Below are positions 7,480-16,133 of a stretch of DNA of 64,000 bases, in pieces (positions within the stretch are counted from its first letter, which is position 1; each line of letters starts with the position of its first letter). Both the position numbers and the translations under genes were made by a program. The stretch is from assembly GCA_035499295.1 (NCBI GenBank), contig DATJZG010000061.1, positions 1 to 64,000 on the forward strand. Direction: 5' to 3'. The notes under the pieces were generated by a model, which worked only from the letters and a program-made list of their open reading frames with translations, did not search any database and had not been told where the DNA came from. Source of the stretch: DATJZG01 sp035499295. Its GTDB lineage: Bacteria > Myxococcota > Myxococcia > Myxococcales > Anaeromyxobacteraceae.

Positions 7480-8988
7480 TTACTTCGGCCTCGGCTTCTT
7501 CCCCAGGTAGGCCTCGATCCGGTCGGCGGCTTGGAGGGCGGCGTGAAATTCGCCCTCGAGCCCCAGGCCGGGGGCCACCTCGCGCCCGGCGAAGAAGAGG
7601 TTGGGGATGGCGGAGCGAGTCGGAAGCCCGGTGACTCCGAGCATCTTCCCCAGCCTCACCTCGTAGAGGGGATGGGCGAGGAGCCTCGTCCCGCGCCGGC
7701 TCGCCTCCGCCGCCAATAGCGGCACCGACTCGAGCAGGACCTGGCGCTCGAAGAAGGGCAGGTACTCGTCGACGGCGGCGCGGATGCGGGCCACATGCTC
7801 GGGGATGTGCTCGGCCTCCCGGTCCCGGCCGCGGGTGGGGATGAAGGCCCCGGCGGTGAGGACGCACGCCTCCGGGCTCGCCTCGCCGTTGCCCTTCCTT
7901 CCAGGGCGGAGCGCCGGCAAGACCTGCAGGAGCAGGGTCTCGCCCAGGCTCGAGCTCGAGAGGAGGGCGGTCTGTCCGAGCGGGGACGGGAGCGCGTGCG
8001 CGCGGACCACCCAGTTCACCGAGAGGAGGCGCCGGGCCGGGCGCACCCCGTCGAGCTGGGCCGCCAGTTTCTCCCCCCCGCCCGGGACGATGCGGCGGAG
8101 CGCCTGCGCGTCGGTGGCGGAGACGAAGGCGCGAGCCCGGTACACGTCGTCGGAGTCGGAGAGCCGCACCGAGGCGACGAGGCCCCGCTGCACGTCGAGT
8201 GACTCGGCGACGGTGGGCGAATCGGCGCTCCCCAGGAGCTCGCCGCGCGACTCGGCGATGCGGCGCCGCAAGGCCTCGCGCAGCCCCACCTCCCCCCAGG
8301 GGAGCCGGTGGGTGCCCTGCAGAATGGCCCCGAGAACGCGGACCATCCCGAGCCGCGGCGGCGGCCCATCGAGGTGGGCGAGGAAGGGGTAGGCGCTCCG
8401 CAGCGCGACCGCCAAAGGGTGCTCCCCGAGGTCGGCGAGCGGGGCGAGCCCCCCGTCCCCGCCGTCGGGAGAGTGACGCCGGGCCCGCGAGAGGCGCCAG
8501 CGCTCGGCGATACCGCGCGCGGGGAGCGGCGGCCGGGCCGAAAAGAAGGGGCTCTCGGCGTCGAACAGGCGCACCGCCTCGGCGATGGCCGCCGCCACTC
8601 TCTCGGCGTCGGCGCCGAACTCGCGGCGGAGCTCCGCGAGGCGCGCTGCCTCGTCCCGCCACAGGTCCAGGCGATGGCGCGGGAGCAGGATCTGCAGGTC
8701 GGGCACGCAGGGCTCGAGCAGCCGGCCGACATCGGCCGAGAGGGAGAGCTCGGAGAGCACCGCCGCCCCGGCGGAGAAAAGGCGGGGCGAGGGGAGAAGG
8801 GCCGGGCCGTAGGGAAGGAGCCAGCCGCCGTCGGCGTACGCCCGGCCCAGGCCGTCGTGGTCGAGGTGCAGCACGCGGAAGCCGCGCCTCGCCAGGAGCG
8901 CGCCGGCGGCCACGCCGCCGAGCTGCGACCCCAGCACGCACACGTCGTAGGCGCGCTGGGTGGAGGTGGGCTTTGGGGCCGTCGGCAC
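7480..8988 (-). CDS. FAD-dependent oxidoreductase, phytoene-dehydrogenase-like
   Basis: 502-residue flavoprotein. The N-terminal Rossmann segment YDVCVLGSQLGGVAAGALLA is followed by an Arg and then VLHLDHD, as in NAD(P)/FAD-binding amine-oxidase and phytoene-desaturase families. The C-terminal FAD motif is LFFAGREVAPGLGLEGEF. The substrate is unknown and no carotenoid genes lie nearby. It directly follows purN; the GTG at 8988 just after the purN stop is preferred. An in-frame ATG at 9042 would overlap purN by 53 nt and only add a Pro/Thr-rich leader, though it cannot be excluded. Confidence 0.75.
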   Translation of the reverse strand: MPTAPKPTSTQRAYDVCVLGSQLGGVAAGALLARRGFRVLHLDHDGLGRAYADGGWLLPYGPALLPSPRLFSAGAAVLSELSLSADVGRLLEPCVPDLQILLPRHRLDLWRDEAARLAELRREFGADAERVAAAIAEAVRLFDAESPFFSARPPLPARGIAERWRLSRARRHSPDGGDGGLAPLADLGEHPLAVALRSAYPFLAHLDGPPPRLGMVRVLGAILQGTHRLPWGEVGLREALRRRIAESRGELLGSADSPTVAESLDVQRGLVASVRLSDSDDVYRARAFVSATDAQALRRIVPGGGEKLAAQLDGVRPARRLLSVNWVVRAHALPSPLGQTALLSSSSLGETLLLQVLPALRPGRKGNGEASPEACVLTAGAFIPTRGRDREAEHIPEHVARIRAAVDEYLPFFERQVLLESVPLLAAEASRRGTRLLAHPLYEVRLGKMLGVTGLPTRSAIPNLFFAGREVAPGLGLEGEFHAALQAADRIEAYLGKKPRPK

Positions 8989-8989
8989 C

Positions 8990-9667
8990 CTAGCGATCCC
9001 GACAGGGGTTGGAGACGTCGTCGAGCGAGGGAGCGGCGGCATCGAGCACCGTCACCCTGCGCCCGGCCAAGGTGAGCCGCCCCTCGGCGAGCCACTGGAT
9101 GGCCTCGGGGTAGATGCGGTGCTCCTCCGCCAGGATCCGGGCCGACAGCGACTCCTCGGTGTCGCCGGGGAGCACCGGCACCACGGCCTGCACGATGATG
9201 GGCCCGGTGTCGGTGCCGGCGTCGACGAAGTGGACGGTGCAGCCGGAGAAGCGGGAGCCGTATGCGAGCGCCTGCCGTTGCGCGTGAAGGCCGGGGAAGC
9301 TCGGGAGGAGGGCAGGGTGGATGTTGAGCACGCCCGGGCAGCCTCCGCGCGCCGGGGAGGGCGCGAAGGCGTCGAGGAAGGTCGGGGTGACGAGGCGCAT
9401 GTAGCCGGCGAGGCACACGATGTCGACCTCGTGGCGACGCAGCACCTCCAGGAGCCGCTCGTCGTAGGTGACGCGGTCGGTCACGCCCTTCGAGGGGACG
9501 AGCTCGGCCGCCACGCCGGCGCTCCGGGCGCGCTCCAGGGCGCGCGCTTCGGGGGCGTTCGACGCCACCACCACCACCTCGCCCTCGATGCGCCCCTCGG
9601 CGCAGGCATCGAGGATGGCCTGCAGGTTCGATCCCGAGCCGGAGGCCAGGACCGCGATGCGGGTCAC
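8990..9667 (-). CDS. purN: Phosphoribosylglycinamide formyltransferase
   Basis: Third step of purine synthesis: transfers formyl from 10-formyl-THF to GAR. 225 residues. The N-terminal VLASGSGSNLQAILDAC is the phosphate/GAR-binding loop. Active-site residues appear in NIHPALLPSFPG (Asn, His) and HFVDAGTDTGPII (Asp). A glycine-rich insert (APSPARGGCPG) precedes the active-site strand. The GTG start overlaps the purM stop as GTGA, so purM-purN are translationally coupled. The folD product in this window supplies its cofactor pool. Confidence 0.97.
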   Translation of the reverse strand: MTRIAVLASGSGSNLQAILDACAEGRIEGEVVVVASNAPEARALERARSAGVAAELVPSKGVTDRVTYDERLLEVLRRHEVDIVCLAGYMRLVTPTFLDAFAPSPARGGCPGVLNIHPALLPSFPGLHAQRQALAYGSRFSGCTVHFVDAGTDTGPIIVQAVVPVLPGDTEESLSARILAEEHRIYPEAIQWLAEGRLTLAGRRVTVLDAAAPSLDDVSNPCRDR

Positions 9668-10698
9668 CGGAGCACCTCGCAGGTCGCCTCTCCCGCACCC
9701 GCTGCCACCTCGCCCACGGTCCAGCTCTCGAGGCCGCGCGAGCGGAGGACCTCGTGGGCGCCGCCGGCGCTCTCGCGCGGTACCACCACGACCATGCCGA
9801 GCCCCATGTTGAAGGTGCGGTACATCTCGTCGCGCGACACGCCCCCCTCGCGCTCCAGGAGCGAGAAGACCCCCGGAACCGGCCAGCTGCCCTCGCGCAG
9901 GATTGCCCGGGTGCCGTCCGGCAGGTTGCGGGGCACGTTCCCGGGCAGCCCGCCGCCGGTGATGTGCGCGACGGCGCGCACCGGGACCTGCTCGATGAGG
10001 GCGAGGAGGTCCTTCGCGTAGATGCGGGTGGGCTCGAGCAGGGCATCCGCGACGGTGCGCCCGCAGAGCTCGGCAGGCCGGTCGGAGAGCTCGAAGCGGG
10101 GCAGGAGGACCTTTCGGGCGAGGGAGTAGCCGTTCGAGTGAAGCCCGGAGGACGCGATCCCGACGAGGACGTCTCCGGGTGCGACCGAGCGCCCGTCGAG
10201 GATGCGCGATCGCTCCACTGCGCCCACCGCGAACCCGGCCAGGTCGTACTCGCCCGGCTGGTAGAATCCAGGCAGCTCCGCGGTCTCGCCGCCGATGAGG
10301 GCGCAGCCGGCCCGGCGGCAGCCCTCGGCGATCCCCTTCACCACCAGGGCGGCCTGCTCCGCCTCGAGCTTCCCGGTGGCGAAGTAGTCGAGGAAGAAGA
10401 GCGGCTCCGCCCCTACCACCGCCACGTCGTTCACGCACATGGCGACGAGGTCGATCCCCACCGTGTCGTGGCGCCCGGTGAGAAACGCCACCTTGAGCTT
10501 GGTGCCGACGCCGTCGGTTCCCGAGACCAGGACCGGCTCCCGGTACTTCCTCGGGTCGAGGGCGAAGAGCCCCCCGAAGCCGCCGATGCCGGCGAGGACC
10601 TCGGGGCGCATGGTGGGGCGCGCGTGCGGCTTGATGAGTTCGACGAGGCGATCGCCCTCCTCGATGTCGACCCCGGCGTCGCGGTAGGTCGTGGCCAT
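9664..10698 (-). CDS. purM: Phosphoribosylformylglycinamidine cyclo-ligase (AIR synthetase)
   Basis: Fifth step of purine synthesis: ATP-dependent ring closure of FGAM to AIR. 344 residues, the usual length. Seen are MATTYRDAGVDIEEGDRLV, the ATP/substrate segment VSGTDGVGTKLKVAF, CVNDVAVVGAEPLFFLDYFA and ITGGGLPGNVPRNLP. The AAGGGG Shine-Dalgarno lies just upstream of the ATG. It is the first gene of the purM-purN-oxidoreductase run and is transcribed divergently from the Crp-family gene. A possible promoter reads TTGCGA-N17-TAAGGG. Confidence 0.98.
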   Translation of the reverse strand: MATTYRDAGVDIEEGDRLVELIKPHARPTMRPEVLAGIGGFGGLFALDPRKYREPVLVSGTDGVGTKLKVAFLTGRHDTVGIDLVAMCVNDVAVVGAEPLFFLDYFATGKLEAEQAALVVKGIAEGCRRAGCALIGGETAELPGFYQPGEYDLAGFAVGAVERSRILDGRSVAPGDVLVGIASSGLHSNGYSLARKVLLPRFELSDRPAELCGRTVADALLEPTRIYAKDLLALIEQVPVRAVAHITGGGLPGNVPRNLPDGTRAILREGSWPVPGVFSLLEREGGVSRDEMYRTFNMGLGMVVVVPRESAGGAHEVLRSRGLESWTVGEVAAGAGEATCEVLR

Positions 10699-10759
10699 GC
10701 GCCCCCCTTACCGCGTGCGTCACGGCATCGCAAGGCGCACGAGCGTGGCGCACCCCGCG

Positions 10760-10788
10760 TTGACACCGCCGAGCCGCGTCGGCTAAGC
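10760..10788 (+). promoter_or_regulatory. Promoter of the Crp-family gene, leaderless geometry
   Basis: Consensus -35 TTGACA (10760-10765), a 17-nt spacer, then a weak -10 CTAAGC (10783-10788) lying 7 nt before the GTG start. No Shine-Dalgarno is present. An upstream inverted pair CGTGCG / CGCACG (10714-10719 and 10736-10741) in the divergent gap could be a regulator site but is GC-rich and not diagnostic. Confidence 0.5.
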
Positions 10789-10795
10789 ACCGGTC

Positions 10796-11443
10796 GTGGC
10801 TGCCGACGACCTCTTCCGCCGTTTCGGCCGCGAATTCCCTCGCGGCACGGTGCTCTTCCGCGAGGGGGACCCCAGCGGCGAGATGTACGTCGTCCACCAG
10901 GGGAAGGTGGTCATCTCCAAGCGGGCCGGAGGGGTGGAGAAGGTGCTCACCACGCTCGGGCAAGGCCAGTTCCTCGGCGAGATGTCCATCCTCAACCACG
11001 CGCCGCGCTCGGCGACGGCTACCTGCGCCGAGGACTCGAAGCTCCTCGTCGTCGACGCCAGGACCTTCGAGGCGATGGTGAGGGGCAACGCCGAGGTGGC
11101 GCTGCGGATGATCCAGACCCTGGCGGCCCGGCTGGCCGAGGCGGACCGGCAGATCGAGAACCTCCTGCTCCGCGACGCGCGCGCCCGGGTGGTGCACTAC
11201 CTGGCGGCGACGGCCGAGCGCGACGCCCGCGAGGGTGGGGGGGCCCGCCTCGAGCTCGCCGCCGAGGACCTGGCGGCGCGCCTCGGCCTCGAGGGCGCGA
11301 AGGTGAGCGAGGTGCTCGACTCCCTGGCGAGAGCCCGGCTCCTGGAGGTGCAGGGCCGCGCCTTGGTGGTCCCGGAGCCCGGGCGGCTGCGCCATTTCCT
11401 CGACTTCCTGGAGCTCCAGTCCGGGGGCGAGGGGGCGACTTGA
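10796..11443 (+). CDS. Crp/Fnr-family cyclic-nucleotide-responsive regulator
   Basis: 215-residue transcription factor. The N-terminal cyclic-nucleotide-binding domain keeps the phosphate-binding cassette: Gly61-Glu62 in FLGEMSILNHAP and Arg71-Ser72 in RSATAT, as in E. coli CRP. Cyclic-nucleotide binding is therefore plausible. A dimerisation helix follows, then a C-terminal winged helix (ELAAEDLAARLGLEGAKVSE). The cysteines of Fnr iron-sulfur sensors are absent. The GTG start has no Shine-Dalgarno and lies 7 nt after a -10. The stop overlaps the next gene's TTG start, a phosphodiesterase-like enzyme, which suggests linked sensing and breakdown of the ligand. Confidence 0.88.
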   Translation: MAADDLFRRFGREFPRGTVLFREGDPSGEMYVVHQGKVVISKRAGGVEKVLTTLGQGQFLGEMSILNHAPRSATATCAEDSKLLVVDARTFEAMVRGNAEVALRMIQTLAARLAEADRQIENLLLRDARARVVHYLAATAERDAREGGGARLELAAEDLAARLGLEGAKVSEVLDSLARARLLEVQGRALVVPEPGRLRHFLDFLELQSGGEGAT

Positions 11444-12204
11444 GGATCCGTGTCCTCGGCGCCTCCGGCGGCGAGCTGCCCGGGCGCAGCACCACCTGCT
11501 TCCTGGTGGACGGCCGCCTGGCGCTCGACGCCGGGGCGCTCACCTCCAGCCTCTCCCTGGCGGAACTCGAGCGCATCGACCACGTGCTCCTCACCCACGC
11601 CCATCTCGACCACGTGAAGGATGTTCCGCTGCTCGCCGACCTGATGGCAGGCCGGAGACGGAAGCCGTTCACCGTTCACGCGTCCCCGGAGGCGGTGCGG
11701 ACCCTGAGGCGGCACCTGTTCAACGGCAAGCTCTGGCCGGACTTCACCCGCATCCCGAGCCCGTCGCACCCGGTCGTCCGCCTCCAGGCCTTTCGCCCCG
11801 GCAAGCCCTTCCGGGTCGGTCGCTACTCGATCGCCCCCACGAAGGTGCGCCACGTGGTGGAGTCGACGGGGTTCGTGGTGTCGCGGGCCGCCTCGGCGTT
11901 CGCCGTCTCCGGCGATACCGGGCCCACTCGCGCCTTCTGGGCATCGCTCTCCGCCGCCCCCCCGCTCGGCGCCCTCTTCGTGGAGACGAGTTTCCCGAGC
12001 GCGATGCAGTGGCTCGCCGATCTGTCCGGACACCTGACCCCGAAGACCCTGGTCCGCGAGCTCTCCAAGGTGGAACGGGCCGGGATTCCCGTGTATCTCT
12101 ACCACCTCAAGCCCGCCTGGGAGGCCGACCTGAAGAGGGATATCGCCTCCTTGCGGATTCGCGGAGTGAAGGTGCTCCGCAAGGGCGACGTCATCGTGGT
12201 GTGA
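11440..12204 (+). CDS. Metallo-beta-lactamase-fold protein, class II 3',5'-cyclic nucleotide phosphodiesterase-like
   Basis: 254 residues. The metal motif THAHLDHVKDVPLLAD (His53, His55, Asp57, His58) and later VSGDTGPT, LSGHLTPKTL and VYLYHLKPAWE follow the class II cyclic nucleotide phosphodiesterase pattern rather than that of RNase Z or glyoxalase II. There is no signal peptide, so it should act in the cytoplasm. The TTG start overlaps the Crp-family stop (TTGA). Most likely it hydrolyses the second messenger sensed by the upstream gene; this is inference, and other MBL substrates are possible. Confidence 0.75.
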   Translation: MRIRVLGASGGELPGRSTTCFLVDGRLALDAGALTSSLSLAELERIDHVLLTHAHLDHVKDVPLLADLMAGRRRKPFTVHASPEAVRTLRRHLFNGKLWPDFTRIPSPSHPVVRLQAFRPGKPFRVGRYSIAPTKVRHVVESTGFVVSRAASAFAVSGDTGPTRAFWASLSAAPPLGALFVETSFPSAMQWLADLSGHLTPKTLVRELSKVERAGIPVYLYHLKPAWEADLKRDIASLRIRGVKVLRKGDVIVV

Positions 12205-12229
12205 CGGCGGCCGCCGTCCGAGGGTGCTC

Positions 12230-13090
<861 letters not shown>

Positions 13091-13140
13091 AGGCCGTCCC
13101 GAGGGCAACGGCGCGGCGGTGGGCGGCGCGGAAGAGCTCG

Positions 13141-14358
13141 ATGCAGCCACAGGCTTACTTGGATTCGCTCCAGCCGCTCGCCATGCGGTTCGGGCTCGAG
13201 CGCGTGGAGCGCGGCCTCGCCGCTCTGGGGCGGCCCGACCGCGGCTATCCCATCCTTCACGTGGCAGGAACGAACGGGAAGGGCTCGACCTGCGCCATGG
13301 CGGCGGCTGCCCTGCGCGCGGCCGGGCACCGGGTCGGGCTCTACACCTCGCCGCACCTCGTCCGCTTCCACGAGCGCATCCAGGTGGACGGGGAACCCAT
13401 CTCGGAGGAGCAGCTCGCGGATCGGATCGAGGAGGTCCGGCGGGCGTGCCCTTGGAGCGAAGCGGGAGGTCCGGAGGAGCGCCTCACTTACTTTGAGTTC
13501 GCGACGCTCCTCGGCCTTACGCACTTTGCCGTGGAGGCGGTCGAGGTGGTCGTCCTCGAGGTGGGCTTGGGAGGCCGCTTCGACGCCACCAACGCGGTGA
13601 CGCCTCGGGTGACAGCGGTGAGCCGGATCGGCCTCGACCACGTCCAGCTGCTCGGGAGTACGCTCGACGCCATCGCCCGCGAGAAGGCCGGCATCTTCAA
13701 GCTAGGCGTCCCGGCGGTGGTCGCCGGCAACCAGGCGCCCGAGGCGCTCGCGGCGCTGGAAGAGGAGGCACGCCGCCGCGGGGCGCCGTTCCAGGTCGCC
13801 GCCTCCTCCTACCCGGGGAGGATGAGCCTGCGCGGCCCGCACCAGCGCGAGAACGCGGCCCTGGCTGAGGCTGCGCTCCGGCTTCTCGACTCGGGGGGCG
13901 TGCGCGTGGGCGAGGGGCCCCTCGCGGAGGGGATTGCCGGGGCTCGCTGGCCCGGGCGGCTCGAGGAGATGAGGGGCGTGGTGCTCGACGGGGCCCACAA
14001 CCCCGACGGCGCGGCTGCCTTGGCGGCTGCCCTCCCGGCCCTCTACCCGGGCCGGCCGGTCGAGCTCGTGTTCGGGGTGCTGACAGACAAGGACCACCTC
14101 GGGATGCTCGAGGCCCTCGGGCCGGTGGCGAGGCGGATGCACCTCGTGGCACCGGACTCGCCGCGCGCTCGAGCGCCGGGTACCTTTCTCGAGCTCGCCT
14201 CGCGCCGCTGCGCGGCCGTGGACGTGCACGAGAACGTGCTTGCCGCGCTCGCCTGTGCCCGCGGGGCCGCGAAGGACGGCGCGCTCGTGTGCGTCGCCGG
14301 GTCCCTCTACCTCGTCGGCGAGGCGCGGCGCCATCTCGAAGAGGGGCGCGCGGAGTAG
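13141..14358 (+). CDS. folC: Folylpolyglutamate synthase / dihydrofolate synthase
   Basis: Mur-ligase-family enzyme adding glutamate to dihydropteroate and/or folates. 405 residues. The P-loop is HVAGTNGKGSTCAM, followed by YTSPHLVRFHERI and, in the C-terminal domain, LDGAHNPDGAAAL. It follows accD, and GGAAGAG upstream of the ATG is an acceptable Shine-Dalgarno. It links with folD, purN and gcvT elsewhere in this window as part of folate metabolism. Confidence 0.97.
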   Translation: MQPQAYLDSLQPLAMRFGLERVERGLAALGRPDRGYPILHVAGTNGKGSTCAMAAAALRAAGHRVGLYTSPHLVRFHERIQVDGEPISEEQLADRIEEVRRACPWSEAGGPEERLTYFEFATLLGLTHFAVEAVEVVVLEVGLGGRFDATNAVTPRVTAVSRIGLDHVQLLGSTLDAIAREKAGIFKLGVPAVVAGNQAPEALAALEEEARRRGAPFQVAASSYPGRMSLRGPHQRENAALAEAALRLLDSGGVRVGEGPLAEGIAGARWPGRLEEMRGVVLDGAHNPDGAAALAAALPALYPGRPVELVFGVLTDKDHLGMLEALGPVARRMHLVAPDSPRARAPGTFLELASRRCAAVDVHENVLAALACARGAAKDGALVCVAGSLYLVGEARRHLEEGRAE

Positions 14359-14394
14359 GACTCCGAGCGACATTTCCCCACCGCCACCCGTTTC

Positions 14395-14422
14395 TTGGTG
14401 GTCGCCGAGCGCGTGCTATCCT
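14395..14422 (+). promoter_or_regulatory. Possible promoter of the AMIN-domain gene
   Basis: TTGGTG (14395-14400), a 16-nt spacer, then TATCCT (14417-14422) in the 91-nt gap after folC. A leader of about 20 nt with GGGAG precedes the ATG at 14450. The -10 resembles others in this window (TATCTA, TATCAT). Confidence 0.4.
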
Positions 14423-14449
14423 CGCGAAAAGCCTGAACGGGAGCGCCCG

Positions 14450-16069
14450 ATGCGCCTTGTCACCTTTCTGACCGCCGCGCTCGTCGCGGGCCGCGCCCTC
14501 GCGCAAACCGGCGCGCCCAATGTCGTCACCGAAGTGGGCGTGCGGGAAGAGGGCGGGGCGGTCCTCGTCTCGGTGCAGGGGTCGAAGCCACCGAGCTTCA
14601 CCACCTTTTCCATGATGGACCCACCCCGCTTCGTCGTGGACGTCTCGGACGCCACCTTTCAAGGCGTGCCGGCCGAGACCGGTGGCACCGGCGTGGTGCA
14701 ACTCGTGAAGAGTCTCTCCTTCGGCAGTGGCGGCTCGGCGGTGGCCCGCGTCACCGTGGTGTTCACGAGGGAAGTGGAACCTCCCGACGTTCAGGTAGTG
14801 GGTAACCGCCTGGTAGTGCACGTGGTCCAGCCCACTCCTTCGCCCGCTTCCGTGGCGGAGGCGCCCGCCAGCCCGCCGCCTGCTCCCGCGGTGCCTTCCC
14901 CGGCGGCAGTCGCCCCGGCGGCCGCTGCACAGGCCCCGGCCGTGGCGCAGGCGCCGGGGGTGGCACCGGGGCCGGTGGCGCCACAGGCACCGGTGGCGGC
15001 AGCTGTCGAGCCTTCCTCGGCCGCGCCGCCCGCCGCCGCGGTGGCGAAGGCCTCCGACGACGGCGCGCAGGCGGCGAAGGCCCGGGCAGAGGAGCAGGCG
15101 CGCCTCGAAGCCCAGGCGAGGCAGGATCGAGAACGGGCCGAGGCCGCTGCCAAGGCGGAGGCGGACGCGCGGGCGAAGGCGGAGGCCGACGCCGCCCAGG
15201 TGCGCGTCGAAGCGGAGGCGCGGTCCAAGGCCGAAGCGCAGGCGGCCCAGGCCCAGGCGGCAGCCGAGGCTGACGCACGCGCCAAGGCGAAGGCCGAGGC
15301 CGAGGCGGCGCAGGCGCGGGCGAATGCCGAGGCGGAGGCGCGCGCCAAGGCGAAGGCGGAGGCGGACGCCGCTAAGGCCCGCGCCGAGGCCGACGCTCGC
15401 GCCAGGGCGGAGGCCGACGCCGAGGCTCGGGCGCGGGCCGATCGCGAGGCCGCCGCCGTCGCGGCCCGGGAGAAGGAAGAGGCCCGGGCGCGGGCCGACG
15501 CCGAGAGTCGTGCGGCGGCGTCGGCACAGGCGGACGCGGAATCTCAGGCCGCCGCCCAGGCAAGGGCTGAGGCGTTGGCGCGCGCCCGGGCCCCGGCCGC
15601 GCCCGCGATCGCCAAGGCGGCGAGCGCGCCCCGGGTGGCCGCCCTCTCCGCACCGGTGCGGGCACCCGCAGACGCTTCGTCCACTCGACCCAACGTGGTG
15701 GAGTCGATCGGCTTCCGCCAGCTGGGAGACGTCTCGCAGGTGTTCGTGAAGACGAAGGGGGCGCCTCGGTTCCGCATCTCCGAGGCCGGGGAAAATGTGG
15801 TGCGCGTGGAGATGCCGAACACCCGCGTGCTCACCCGAAACGACCTCAACTTCCTCGACACCTCGTTCTTCCCGTCGGCGGTGGCGCTCGTCACCCCCAT
15901 GCGGCACGGGCGCAACTACGTGGTGGAGATCAAGCTCCGGCAGAAGGTGGCCTGGCAGCAGCGCGTGGAGGGCGAGACGCTCTCCATCGACTTCGAGCGC
16001 CCCGCGAGCCTGCGGGCGGCGCCGGCGGCCGGAAAGGTGGAAGCCGGCAAGCCTTCGCCCTCGGAGTAG
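14450..16069 (+). CDS. Exported AMIN-domain protein with TolA-like helical linker
   Basis: 539 residues. Signal peptide at residues 1-19 (RLVTFLTAALVAGRALA). An AMIN-like beta domain follows (about 22-125: TEVGVREEGGAVLVSVQGS ... VVGNRLVVHVVQP), then a Pro/Ala hinge (about 126-200). Next comes a roughly 180-residue Ala/Glu/Arg/Lys helix of AKAEADARAKA type (about 200-385), and finally a second AMIN-like domain (about 410-525: ESIGFRQLGDVSQVFVKTK). AMIN domains bind periplasmic partners such as peptidoglycan in PilQ and AmiC; the linker recalls TolA. A periplasm-spanning anchor is likely. It lies directly upstream of lptD. Confidence 0.8.
   Translation: MRLVTFLTAALVAGRALAQTGAPNVVTEVGVREEGGAVLVSVQGSKPPSFTTFSMMDPPRFVVDVSDATFQGVPAETGGTGVVQLVKSLSFGSGGSAVARVTVVFTREVEPPDVQVVGNRLVVHVVQPTPSPASVAEAPASPPPAPAVPSPAAVAPAAAAQAPAVAQAPGVAPGPVAPQAPVAAAVEPSSAAPPAAAVAKASDDGAQAAKARAEEQARLEAQARQDRERAEAAAKAEADARAKAEADAAQVRVEAEARSKAEAQAAQAQAAAEADARAKAKAEAEAAQARANAEAEARAKAKAEADAAKARAEADARARAEADAEARARADREAAAVAAREKEEARARADAESRAAASAQADAESQAAAQARAEALARARAPAAPAIAKAASAPRVAALSAPVRAPADASSTRPNVVESIGFRQLGDVSQVFVKTKGAPRFRISEAGENVVRVEMPNTRVLTRNDLNFLDTSFFPSAVALVTPMRHGRNYVVEIKLRQKVAWQQRVEGETLSIDFERPASLRAAPAAGKVEAGKPSPSE
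15049..15600 (+). repeat. Degenerate in-frame repeat coding the Ala-rich helical linker
   Basis: About 550 bp of GC-rich, degenerate short tandem repeat built on units encoding Ala-Lys-Ala-Glu-Ala-Asp-Ala-Arg. It lies wholly inside the AMIN-domain gene. Adjacent units differ mostly at third positions and by Lys/Arg or Glu/Asp exchange, so the repeat is kept at protein rather than DNA level. Confidence 0.7.
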
Positions 16070-16133
16070 GTAAAGGCCGCAAGCGGCGCACGCGAGCCGT
16101 CGGACCACGCCCGGCACCCGAACGTGCTACATC

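Noticed and set aside
10714..10741. Inverted CGTGCG/CGCACG pair in the purM-Crp gap as a PurR or Crp operator
   Set aside because: The arms are short and GC-rich and do not match the TGTGA-type Crp half-site or known PurR operators; too likely by chance to call.
8990..11395. Very long frame that could extend purN upstream
   Set aside because: Only the last 225 residues are PurN; the remainder is a shadow of purM and the Crp-family gene. The GTGA overlap at 9667 marks the true start.
15049..15600. Short repeats that could suggest a CRISPR or satellite array
   Set aside because: They have codon periodicity, stay in frame, lack spacers and encode a continuous Ala-rich helix.
13697..16117. Long antisense frame over folC and the AMIN-domain gene with Gly/Leu/Arg repeats
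   Set aside because: The repeats are the antisense image of the Ala/Lys/Glu helical linker codons.
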